Source: Acidobacteriota bacterium
Lineage (GTDB): Bacteria > Acidobacteriota > Blastocatellia > UBA7656
Direction: 5' to 3'
Assembly: GCA_040754075.1 (NCBI GenBank)
Contig: JBFMDH010000013.1
Span: 1-64,000 of the forward strand
Length of the DNA: 64,000 bases
Part shown: positions 35,464-44,115 of the stretch, piece after piece
Position numbering within the stretch: position 1 is the stretch's first letter
Layout of the letters: each line of letters begins with the position of its first letter
The notes under the pieces: model-generated
Told to the model about the DNA's origin: nothing
The model's database searches: none
Seen by the model: the letters and a program-made list of their open reading frames with translations, nothing else
Made by a program: the position numbers and the translations under genes

Positions 35464-35510
35464 AAAAATAAAAAACCCTGAAACTGGCTCACAGAGCCGG
35501 ATTCAAGGTT
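35464..35510 (-). terminator. Intrinsic terminator of the dehydrogenase gene
   Basis: Hairpin ACCCTGAAACTGGCTC / GAGCCGGATTCAAGGTT with a 3-base loop, followed on the minus strand by TTTTTTATTTT. It lies 30 bases after the dehydrogenase stop and isolates it from the HU promoter. Confidence 0.75.
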
Positions 35511-35541
35511 CATCGTGTAAGCTATACGTTTGTTTGCTTAA

Positions 35542-36522
35542 CTACATCTCGATAATCACCTTCATCACATCGGCTTGAGACGCCGCCTGAAATGCCTCAA
35601 TTCCTGCATCCATAGGAAATTTTTTTGAAATTAACGACTTGAAATCAACCCTAAAATCCGTCATCACTTCAATGGCTTTCTGAAACCGCCCGCATCGCGA
35701 GCCGATTATTTTGATTTCATTCACCACGACAGCAGACATATCAATGGTGGTCTTTTGATGATGCGTTGATTTTAAAACAATCGTTCCTTTAGGCTTCACG
35801 ATTTGTATGGCAAAAGGCAAACCTGTTGCTGAACCGGTGGCTTCCACGACCACGTCAAAGGATTCTCCTAAGTTGACTTTCAATAATTCGCCAACGTTAT
35901 CTTTGCTTTCCTCGTAAATGAAATATTGTGTCGCGTAGTTTTTAAGAAGCGATAGTTTATTCAGGTGCTTTCCAATTACGGTCAACTCACAACCCGTAAA
36001 AAAAAGGGCGCGCGCAATTAACTGGGCGAGTTTCCCATCGCCGATGATAGCTACCTTGGTTTCGGGATTGATTTCAACCTGTTCAGTAATCTGGCAAGCC
36101 GCGGCAAAAGGTTCAACGAAGACCGCTTCTTCGTTGCTAATTGATTCGGGAACCATCAAGAGGTTTTGAACCGGCAGCGAAAGGTATTCGGCAAATGCTC
36201 CGTTTCTATTTTTAATCCCTAAAACCGTTCGGTCAGCACAATGCCTGCTGTCATGTGCCAGGCAAAGTTCACATTTGCCGCAACCGGCATTGATTTCTCC
36301 AACGACTCGTTTACCTACGAACTCCGTTTCCGGCGATTCAACCACGCAGCCGACGAATTCATGTCCCAAGATGCCTTGAAACCCCGCGTATCCTTTCACA
36401 ATTTCCAAATCGGTATTACAAATCCCCGCACAGATCACCTTCACCAACGCTTCATCAGGGTATCTGCTGATCGGCGCATCTTTGATAAGCCGTAATTTCC
36501 CGTCAAAATTTAAAGCTTTCAT
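35542..36522 (-). CDS. Zinc-dependent medium-chain dehydrogenase
   Basis: 326 residues. Alcohol-dehydrogenase-like: catalytic zinc site in CAGICNTDLEIVKGYAGF and GHEFVG, structural zinc in CGKCELCLAHDSRHC, and the cofactor loop VAIIGDGKLAQLIARAL. Oxidises an alcohol or polyol with NAD(P); threonine or sorbitol dehydrogenase-like relatives exist. The Gly pattern of the Rossmann loop is GDGKLAQ instead of GxGxxG, so the third Gly is replaced. Stands alone with its own terminator. Confidence 0.85.
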   Translation of the reverse strand: MKALNFDGKLRLIKDAPISRYPDEALVKVICAGICNTDLEIVKGYAGFQGILGHEFVGCVVESPETEFVGKRVVGEINAGCGKCELCLAHDSRHCADRTVLGIKNRNGAFAEYLSLPVQNLLMVPESISNEEAVFVEPFAAACQITEQVEINPETKVAIIGDGKLAQLIARALFFTGCELTVIGKHLNKLSLLKNYATQYFIYEESKDNVGELLKVNLGESFDVVVEATGSATGLPFAIQIVKPKGTIVLKSTHHQKTTIDMSAVVVNEIKIIGSRCGRFQKAIEVMTDFRVDFKSLISKKFPMDAGIEAFQAASQADVMKVIIEM

Positions 36523-36530
36523 TGGTGTTT

Positions 36531-38699
36531 TTAACGAACGAATTTAATCGATTGGGTGACACGATTGCCGCCAACCGGACTTTCAATGCGCAAGACGACG
36601 GTTTTATTTGGCTTGATTACTTTATGAATCTTTTTACGTGTACCGAAAATTTGCGCGAAGGTGTTATCGCCCTGTCGCGCGCCATCTACGATATGAGTGG
36701 TCATGGGAATATCTTCACCGTTTTTGGTCACAATCATTAAAGAATTGTTTTCGATAAACCCAGCGCCGGTTACTTTGACCGATTCGGCACCATTGGGAGC
36801 TACGGTATATTGAGCACTGATGATTGTCGGAAAGCCCAGGCGAATTTGTAAATTTCCGCCGGTGCCCTTTGCTGCCACTTCAATTAAATAGGTGGTTCCG
36901 GCATTTGCCGAAAACACCAGAACGGAACGATTCGATTCGGTGATCAAGTTGCCAAAATCATCGCTGCAAGCAATTTGATTTAATGCTCCACAATTTCCTG
37001 TATAAACGCTTACAACCGTATCAAAATCGCTGCCAATCGTATCAATGCCGTAAGTCGTATTAACCGCTGGCGTCAAGCTATACCAGACCGTTTGATTATT
37101 AGCGCTACCTGAACACGATACCGGGTCATCAATAGCAGAAGTTGCCGGGCGAATATCCAGATTTTCTTTAAAGGGAAGAATATTTATGACTCTTGGTACA
37201 GCACAAATATCTCCCGGCAAACCTTCTCCTCCACCACCGCCGCCTCCGCCGGGTGACGCATAGTTCACATTACTGTAGAAAATTTCCTGTTTTTGATTGC
37301 GGGTGTCAGTCCACAACAGATGTGCCTTTTTATTCTGAGCGGAAATTGCCAGATAATCACCTATGCCAATCTCATTGCCAAATCCGCCTAAGACAGTAGC
37401 TTGGACACGAGGATTTGAGTTTTCCGAGCTGATGCGAATATTGGGTTCAAATGTAGCGCCGCCATTGGTCGAACGCGCCAGATAAGCATTCATTGAAGGT
37501 TGGGCATCGCGTCGATCATAAAAGGCGACGTAAATATCCCCGTTCGATTGATCTACTTTTAAACTTGGAAAAAATTGGTCGGCATTTGTCGCATCGTCGT
37601 TAATTTTAACGGGTAAACTGATGTCCGGGCGAAAACCATTGGGGGGCGTCAGGCGAATCAAAAAAATATCCGCATCACTGCGATTCGTGGTCTCAGCCCA
37701 AGAGATATAAATCATTCCCCGATTTGCGCCATTGCTTCGATCAACATCGATTGACGGAAAGCTGTTGATTCGCGAAACCCCGATAACATTTATCGCAGGA
37801 TTTGGGCTATCCAACGAACCGGTAAAATTATGGATGTTCAGGTCGGTTGAGGGTGCCGCAACCGGTGGTAAAAAGGTTTCTCCGCCATCGGTTGAAGCAT
37901 TGAACAGTAAGACCTTGGGGCTGCCGATACCTTCCCAAACGGCATAAAACTCGCCGTTGGGTCCGGTTGCCAAAGAGACGCCGCGCATATCGCCAAAATG
38001 GCTAATGGTTTTTTCGGTTGAAAAGGTCAGTGCATCTGGGCGACGGTAAGCCGATTTTATAGAGGCTCTCGGAAAACCCTGGGCATCGCGGTCGGTCAAC
38101 GTCCAAGCCACATAAATCGTGTTTTTAAAATTGCTGGTTGCCGAAGTATCAATCGTTATCCAGCATTTATCTGCCTGTTTTGGGGTAGTGCCGCTTCCAA
38201 CATCAAAAGTAACCGGGATGGGGTTGGTGAAATTCCGTCCGTTATCCGTTGAAGTGTAAATATAAATGCCGCTATCAAAACTTGTGATGTCAAACAACAA
38301 GACGCACAAATGAAATGTCCCATTCGTATCAACCGCCAAAACCGGGTCAGAAGCTTTTTCCCAGGTTTTCTGCGGGGTTTCCAGATTTAATAAATTACTG
38401 CCCCAGGTTTGTCCGCCATCGCTTGAAAAGTAATATTTAACCTGAGTTGAGCCGGAACCGCTCGACCCGCCCACGATAACTTTCGATGCGCCAACCAGAA
38501 TTTGTTCATTCAACGGGCTGACCACGATGCTGGTTTCATCATGCGGGTCGGCATTTGCTGATGGACTGACGAGTATATTATTGGAAATAACCGGACTGGT
38601 TTGCGCCAGCGAGCTTTTAAAACCGGTTACTGGGATAAAATTTAATGCAATAAATACACTAACGAAGATAATGGCAATTTTTTTATTCAACCTGAACAA
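36531..38699 (-). CDS. Exported sialidase-like propeller protein with PPC-like and TIG-like domains
   Basis: 722 residues. Signal peptide (about 1-32), then Asp-box repeats (SSDGGQTWGS, STDNGRNFTN, STDGGETFLP, STNGGATFEP) forming a propeller to about 500. A run of eight Gly follows as linker, then a PPC-like beta domain (NNQTVWYSLTPAV, DFDTVVSVYTGNC) with paired Cys, and a C-terminal TIG-like module. Catalytic sialidase Arg triad and Tyr were not recognised, so binding rather than hydrolysis is likely. It ends 8 bases above the dehydrogenase start. Confidence 0.8.
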   Translation of the reverse strand: MFRLNKKIAIIFVSVFIALNFIPVTGFKSSLAQTSPVISNNILVSPSANADPHDETSIVVSPLNEQILVGASKVIVGGSSGSGSTQVKYYFSSDGGQTWGSNLLNLETPQKTWEKASDPVLAVDTNGTFHLCVLLFDITSFDSGIYIYTSTDNGRNFTNPIPVTFDVGSGTTPKQADKCWITIDTSATSNFKNTIYVAWTLTDRDAQGFPRASIKSAYRRPDALTFSTEKTISHFGDMRGVSLATGPNGEFYAVWEGIGSPKVLLFNASTDGGETFLPPVAAPSTDLNIHNFTGSLDSPNPAINVIGVSRINSFPSIDVDRSNGANRGMIYISWAETTNRSDADIFLIRLTPPNGFRPDISLPVKINDDATNADQFFPSLKVDQSNGDIYVAFYDRRDAQPSMNAYLARSTNGGATFEPNIRISSENSNPRVQATVLGGFGNEIGIGDYLAISAQNKKAHLLWTDTRNQKQEIFYSNVNYASPGGGGGGGGEGLPGDICAVPRVINILPFKENLDIRPATSAIDDPVSCSGSANNQTVWYSLTPAVNTTYGIDTIGSDFDTVVSVYTGNCGALNQIACSDDFGNLITESNRSVLVFSANAGTTYLIEVAAKGTGGNLQIRLGFPTIISAQYTVAPNGAESVKVTGAGFIENNSLMIVTKNGEDIPMTTHIVDGARQGDNTFAQIFGTRKKIHKVIKPNKTVVLRIESPVGGNRVTQSIKFVR

Positions 38700-38895
38700 C
38701 TCCGCTTAAAAATAACCTTGTGGTATAAGGAGAATTTGTTGACCTTGAATTTTTTCATACCCAATCATACTGCGCAAGACGCCTTTAATCTATCCTTATC
38801 ATAAATCCGCTATTAACTTAAAAAACTATTGAAGCCTTTATTTTTTCAAAGAATAATGGATTGAATGAAAACCGTTTGGGTTTTGAAGGAGGCAT

Positions 38896-39408
38896 ATGAT
38901 TGGAAGAATTCTCATTACACTTTGCGCCTTCACGGTGGTTGCCGTCGGGATGGTTTTTCTCCTTCAAGAGCAGGATAAAGCGAAACATCGCGCAATTAAA
39001 ATTTCCAATGACGATTCTTTAAATACCGTAAATTCACCGACCAACCCTAAAATTGCAACGGGTAACACAGCTATCCCGTGGCAGACTAACCTCGATAAAG
39101 CTCTCGCCCTGGCAAAAGCCAATAACACCCAGGTGGTTGTCGATGTCTATACGGACTGGTGCGGTTGGTGCAAGCGCATGGATAAAGACATTTACACCCA
39201 TCCACAGATTATTTCTCTCAGCAGTCGTTATGTTTTTCTAAAATTGAATGCGGAGGATTCGGGTCAGGGTTCAACTTTTGCACGAAAAAATAATGTCGAA
39301 GGCTATCCCACTACGGTAATCATTGATGGGAATGGGCGTTATTTGCGCTCAGTTCCGGGATACCCGCCATCGGTGCAAGCCTTTGCTTCATTTATTGAAC
39401 GAGGTTAG
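38896..39408 (+). CDS. Membrane-anchored thioredoxin-fold protein
   Basis: 170 residues. N-terminal hydrophobic anchor (about 3-22), a polar linker, then a thioredoxin fold with active-site Cys89-Gly-Trp-Cys92 (DWCGWCKRMD) and GYPTTVIIDGNG with the cis-Pro. The CGWC form and KDIYTHPQI resemble the DsbD C-terminal or DUF255-like thioredoxins. It probably reduces disulfides in the periplasm. AGGAGG is 4 bases before the ATG. Diverges from the propeller protein. Confidence 0.87.
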   Translation: MIGRILITLCAFTVVAVGMVFLLQEQDKAKHRAIKISNDDSLNTVNSPTNPKIATGNTAIPWQTNLDKALALAKANNTQVVVDVYTDWCGWCKRMDKDIYTHPQIISLSSRYVFLKLNAEDSGQGSTFARKNNVEGYPTTVIIDGNGRYLRSVPGYPPSVQAFASFIERG

Positions 39409-39564
39409 AAACCTATCTTAACCTGTTCAAGACTTTCCAAAGCAAATCCCGCAAAGCTATACTGCAAGACTCAAAATTTTTATAAAATTCGACTATTCAG
39501 TCAGACGCAACGGCATCACCACGTTGATTTTTTAATGATTTATTCATAACTGAGGAGATTTTAT

Positions 39565-40977
39565 TTGGATAAGAAGCACTATCATTTAATTGGCATATGT
39601 GGAACTGCAATGGCTTCACTTGCCGGAATGTTGAAAGGACAGGGGCACCGGGTGACCGGCTCTGACGAAAATGTTTATCCGCCAATGTCAATCGAACTCG
39701 AACGCCTGGGCATTTCAATCAATAAAGGCTATCGACCGGAAAATGTTTTCGCTAAACCCGATGTCGTGGTGGTCGGAAACGCCATCAGTCGCGGCAACCC
39801 TGAGTTGGAATATGTGTTGAATGAAAAAATGTATTACACCTCGATGGCATCGGTCGTAAAAGAAAATTTCATTCGGGGAAAGCATTCAATTGTGGTTGCC
39901 GGAACCCACGGCAAAACCACCACAACTTCTATCGCTGCCTGGGCATTGGAAAAAGCCGGGGTCAACCCATCGTTTTTGATTGGTGGGGTTGCCGAAAACT
40001 TCAATGCATCGTTTCGCGTAACCGAAGGGAAATATTTTGTTATCGAAGGTGATGAATACGACACTGCTTATTTCGATAAAGGTCCGAAATTCATGCATTA
40101 CCTGCCCGATACGGTCATCCTCAACAATGTTGAATACGACCATGCGGATATTTACAGAGACCTTGAAGCCATCAAATTTGCATTCAGTCGATTGGTAAAT
40201 TTAATTCCGCAAAATGGCAATCTTTTCGCCGGATGGGATTCGCCCGTGGTTCGCGAATTAAAAAAATTCGTCCATTGTTCACTTCACACCTATGGCACCT
40301 GCGAGGACAGCGAATGGCGCGCTCAGGACTTTGATTTCACAGGCGAGATGACCCGATTTAAGGTCAGTTATAAGGGGTCGCTTTTCGAGCAATACGCCAC
40401 GCCGCTTGTCGGTCTATTTAATATCAGAAATTGCCTGGCAGTCATTGCCATGTGTGAGGTGCTGGGATTTGATAGAAAATTAATTAAGGAATCAATGGCG
40501 GAATTTAAAAGCGTCAAACGGCGAATGCAGGTACGTGGAATCGCCAGAGGCGTAACCGTAATTGACGATTTCGCGCACCACCCGACGGCGGTTCGCGAAA
40601 CCCTTCAAGCCGCCAGGCAGAAATACGCCGGCCATCGCATCATTGCGGTTTTTGAACCGCGCTCTTACACCGCCCAACGCAAAGAATTTCAAAATGATTT
40701 TACCGCCGGTTTATCAACAGCCGATAAGATTGTTATATCGGGACTTTTTCACCCCGAACGTTATGATAAAAATACTGCCATTTCACCCGCTGAGATGATT
40801 AACGAATTGCGGGCGCAAAATAAACAAGCCGATTTCATCGAATCGGTGGATGACATTGTTGCGAAATTGGTTTCACAACTTCTTGACGGTGACGTTGTGG
40901 TCGTCATGTCCAATGGCTCGTTTGGTGGCATCCACGAGAAATTGTTGAATGCACTCAATGCAAATAACCCAAAATGA
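39565..40977 (+). CDS. mpl: UDP-N-acetylmuramate:L-Ala-gamma-D-Glu-meso-DAP ligase
   Basis: 470 residues from TTG 39565, preceded by GAGGAG 8 bases upstream. Mur-ligase family: N-terminal Rossmann (HLIGICGTAMASLAGML), ATP loop GTHGKTTTTSIAAW, and C-terminal domain with DDFAHHPTAV. The IGICGTAMASLA start and the SDENVYPPM segment separate Mpl from MurC. Mpl re-attaches the recycled tripeptide to UDP-MurNAc. This implies a Gram-negative-type murein with meso-DAP and recycling. It overlaps the exporter gene by 29 bases. Confidence 0.9.
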   Translation: MDKKHYHLIGICGTAMASLAGMLKGQGHRVTGSDENVYPPMSIELERLGISINKGYRPENVFAKPDVVVVGNAISRGNPELEYVLNEKMYYTSMASVVKENFIRGKHSIVVAGTHGKTTTTSIAAWALEKAGVNPSFLIGGVAENFNASFRVTEGKYFVIEGDEYDTAYFDKGPKFMHYLPDTVILNNVEYDHADIYRDLEAIKFAFSRLVNLIPQNGNLFAGWDSPVVRELKKFVHCSLHTYGTCEDSEWRAQDFDFTGEMTRFKVSYKGSLFEQYATPLVGLFNIRNCLAVIAMCEVLGFDRKLIKESMAEFKSVKRRMQVRGIARGVTVIDDFAHHPTAVRETLQAARQKYAGHRIIAVFEPRSYTAQRKEFQNDFTAGLSTADKIVISGLFHPERYDKNTAISPAEMINELRAQNKQADFIESVDDIVAKLVSQLLDGDVVVVMSNGSFGGIHEKLLNALNANNPK

Positions 40978-42190
40978 AAACACGCGCTTTCAAGAGCAGG
41001 CTGCGGAGTTTGTCATCAAACTCGGTTCGGCTTTACATAATTATGGAACCTCATCTGAACGCCTCGAATCCGCTCTGAGAAAATTGATGGCGCGGCTGAA
41101 TCTTGAAGGCGATATTTTTGCCTCGCCAACCGGGCTGTTTATTTCCATCGGCGTAACTGAACACCAGCAAACCCACATCATTCGGGTTGACCCGGGTGAA
41201 GTCCATCTTGAAAAACTCGCTTTACTCGATGAACTCAGTCAACAGGTCATCAATGACCGGATTCATATCACCGAAGGAGTTAAACGGATTGATGAAATTG
41301 TCAATGCGCCTTCACGGTACGGCACGGTTTTAACGATTTTATCCTACAGTATTGCTTCGGCGATGGTTTGCCGTTTTTTGGATGGCGGCTGGCGTGAAAT
41401 TTTAATTTCGGGATTTATCGGAACCTTGATTGGGCTTACCGGCTTTTTTGTAGGCAAACGTCACCAGACTTCATTTCTGTTTGAGCCGATTGCCGCAGCA
41501 ATTTCATCGGCGCTGGCAATTATCATCGCCCAGAAAATAATGGTGATTTCGGTTTATGAAGTGACGCTTTCAGGATTGATCGCTGCGGTTCCGGGAATGA
41601 CCATGACGCTGGCGATGAAGGAACTCGCAACCCGAAATCTGGTAGCCGGAACGGTGCGCGTCGCCTGGGCAGGATTGCTATTTTTAGAGGTCGCTTTCGG
41701 TTTTGCAGTGGGCACACAGGTCAATAAATTATTCGCCATGCCGCTTCCCGAAATTGATCCTGCCGGGCTTCCAAATTGGACGGAATGGCTTGCTTTATTG
41801 ATTGCTCCTTTTGCGCTTTCGGTGCGGTTTCAGGCGCGCCCAAAAGATTTCGGCTGGATTATGATTGGATGTATCATCAGTTTCGGCGGAGCGCGATTGG
41901 GCGCATCGTATTTCGCCTGGGAATACAGCGGTTTTATCGGGGCATTTTTTGCTTGTGCTGTCAGCAATCTGATTGCCCGATTTAAAAATTTCCCAGCGGC
42001 AATCGTGCTTTCTCCCGCGCTGCTGTTATTAGTGCCCGGGAGTATCGGTTTTGTCAGTGTTTCAAACTTTCTCGAAAAAAATATTTTAAGTGGCGTGGCA
42101 GCGGCATTCTCAATGGTGATGGTAGCCATGTCAATCGTCATCGGCTTGCTGTTAGCCAATGCCATTGTTCCGGCAAGGAAAAATATTTGA
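40949..42190 (+). CDS. ThrE-family threonine/serine exporter
   Basis: 413 residues. Soluble N-terminal part with FVIKLGSALHNYGTSSERLESAL and ASPTGLFISIG (DUF1212), then about ten transmembrane segments (DUF1212 plus the DUF3815 half fused in one chain). Exports threonine and serine using the proton gradient, by family. The start inside the end of mpl (ATG 40949, or 40958) means translation is coupled. Confidence 0.88.
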   Translation: MHSMQITQNENTRFQEQAAEFVIKLGSALHNYGTSSERLESALRKLMARLNLEGDIFASPTGLFISIGVTEHQQTHIIRVDPGEVHLEKLALLDELSQQVINDRIHITEGVKRIDEIVNAPSRYGTVLTILSYSIASAMVCRFLDGGWREILISGFIGTLIGLTGFFVGKRHQTSFLFEPIAAAISSALAIIIAQKIMVISVYEVTLSGLIAAVPGMTMTLAMKELATRNLVAGTVRVAWAGLLFLEVAFGFAVGTQVNKLFAMPLPEIDPAGLPNWTEWLALLIAPFALSVRFQARPKDFGWIMIGCIISFGGARLGASYFAWEYSGFIGAFFACAVSNLIARFKNFPAAIVLSPALLLLVPGSIGFVSVSNFLEKNILSGVAAAFSMVMVAMSIVIGLLLANAIVPARKNI

Positions 42191-42331
42191 TCGCAGAGAC
42201 AGCGTGATTCCAATTTTCAAATTGCCGTCGTCTTTGTGATTAATTGAGCGTAGAATTTTTCGGGTCGTTAAAAATTAAACGTTGATGTCATCCCCTCACC
42301 ATCTGCCATTAGCTACTAGGAGGAAATCATC

Positions 42332-44023
42332 ATGATTCAGACCAGGTTCGTTTTTGTAACAATCCTTTTACTTTGTTTTTTTATGCAAACTCAGGCGCAA
42401 CTGCGAGGACAGGAATGGAACAGCACAAGTTATGGAAGAGGCACGCTGAAAATTTCCGGGCAACGCGATGAATTTTTCAATCGCGCGCGCCTGAATTTAT
42501 TGAGAAACGGTGAAGCCGAAATCCAGATATTCGGTGAAAAAACCTATACTTTTTATGGTCGCTGGAGCCGAAATCGAACCTCAACTATCGACTTGAATAT
42601 CGAAGAGGCATTTGGTCGCGCCGAACCCGCCAGAGGCACTTTGCGATTTCGAGCGAATGGTGAATTGGAGCGATTCGATTTTACCGGGTCGGGGATTCGT
42701 CCAACCTATTCCCTGACCTTTGAATCGAGAAGCGGAACCGGTGGCAGTCAGGGTGCCAATTTCATCGGTATTTATCGGAGTGTCGTTCAGGTGAGAGAAG
42801 GTCGCGAGGATTATACGATGGTTCGGATTTTACGAATCAAAGAGGATAAATCGGTGGAACTGGTATCCCGTTATAAAGGGAGCGAGCCGCAGGTAAATCG
42901 CAACTCTATACGTCGTTTTGGTGATTTATTACAAGAGATACGCAACCGAAAAACCATTCTGCATACCGGCACGTGGAGCATCGTTGGCAGGCGGCTCGAA
43001 ATCAATTTAACTACGCTTGATGGCGGACGCGAAGCGACCCGCATGCAATTTGAACTTGCCGGTCAGGATTTAACGACGATTTACTGGGACAAACAGACCT
43101 ACGGAACCGAGGGGTTTAATTTTAAACGCTCGGAAACCACCGATGAAGATGACGGAACGCAGCCTGATAACTATCCGCCTGCCGGAGACCTTCTCATTGG
43201 AAAATATTCAGTAACGATTCAAAGTTATGATGGCAGGGCAACCATCGAACGAACCCTGGATTTACAGGCTGCCGGACAAGCAACCTTGACGACGAGATGG
43301 AGAGGCGCAGGGCGTCCGCGCTTTAGCAATCGCGATGTCGATGAATTGGGTCGCATCATCGTTGAACTCGAAGAAGGCGCTAATGAAGTGGTTCATTCAG
43401 GAACCTGGCGACGTTCGGGTAATGAATTGACGATTAATTTTGATCGTTTGAACAACTCCAGGGATTCCGGTTCGATTGTCTTTACGATTCGTAGCGACGG
43501 GTTTCAGGCGATTCGATTTGATGAAAATCAATATGGAACCCGCGAATTCTTTTTAACCCGCGTCGCTTACGCCGTAACGCCCGACCCATACGGACAGGGC
43601 GCGACTCCGCAATATCTTGTCGGGAGATATTCCACCAATTTACGTGTACCCGAAACCACCGGTGACATCGAACGGGTGCTGGAACTTTCGCCAAACGGTT
43701 CGGCTACGTTTACAACCGAATGGCTCGGCGGCGGACAACCGCAATTCGGATTCCGGGCGACTCGCGAGTTGGGTAACTTATTAAAATCCATCGAAAGAAC
43801 CCGGCAACCGGTTAGCCAATATGGCAGATGGTCATTCATTAATAATTCCATTGTGGTGCGATTAACCAGCACCGCTGCTTCAAACACTAATATTGGCAAC
43901 CGCGTTGATGTTCGAGAAACCACCGTCGTTTTCAGAGTGCGGGATAACGTTCTGGAAGCCGAAAACTACGACCAGGAAATTTATGGGTCAAGAGCTTTCA
44001 GCCTCTACAGTCGCCGAAGATAA
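42332..44023 (+). CDS. Exported protein with three tandem beta repeats
   Basis: 563 residues, AGGAGG upstream, signal peptide ending near QTQAQ. After a shorter N-terminal domain (38-130) there are three repeats of 120-130 residues at about 145-266, 288-411 and 429-560. Each has GIYRS/GKYSV/GRYST, a middle RYKG/RWRGAGRPRF/EWLGGGQPQF, GTWSI/GTWRR/GRWSF, a linear DLTTIYWDK/GFQAIRFDE/NVLEAENYD, and YGTEGFNF/YGTREFFL/YGSRAFSL. Pattern is that of a lipocalin- or NlpE-like beta barrel copied in tandem. No known family name is assigned. It has its own terminator. Confidence 0.75.
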   Translation: MIQTRFVFVTILLLCFFMQTQAQLRGQEWNSTSYGRGTLKISGQRDEFFNRARLNLLRNGEAEIQIFGEKTYTFYGRWSRNRTSTIDLNIEEAFGRAEPARGTLRFRANGELERFDFTGSGIRPTYSLTFESRSGTGGSQGANFIGIYRSVVQVREGREDYTMVRILRIKEDKSVELVSRYKGSEPQVNRNSIRRFGDLLQEIRNRKTILHTGTWSIVGRRLEINLTTLDGGREATRMQFELAGQDLTTIYWDKQTYGTEGFNFKRSETTDEDDGTQPDNYPPAGDLLIGKYSVTIQSYDGRATIERTLDLQAAGQATLTTRWRGAGRPRFSNRDVDELGRIIVELEEGANEVVHSGTWRRSGNELTINFDRLNNSRDSGSIVFTIRSDGFQAIRFDENQYGTREFFLTRVAYAVTPDPYGQGATPQYLVGRYSTNLRVPETTGDIERVLELSPNGSATFTTEWLGGGQPQFGFRATRELGNLLKSIERTRQPVSQYGRWSFINNSIVVRLTSTAASNTNIGNRVDVRETTVVFRVRDNVLEAENYDQEIYGSRAFSLYSRRR

Positions 44024-44050
44024 ATACACAAAAAAACTTACCAATAAAAA

Positions 44051-44080
44051 GGGAGCTTGAAATCAGCTCTCTTTTTTTTT
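44051..44080 (+). terminator. Terminator after the tandem-repeat protein gene
   Basis: GGGAGCT and AGCTCTC (one G-T pair) with a 7-base loop, followed by a run of at least eight T. Typical intrinsic terminator 27 bases after the stop. Confidence 0.8.
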
Positions 44081-44115
44081 ACAAATTCCCTTCCGACAAA
44101 TGATAAGGAAAACTC

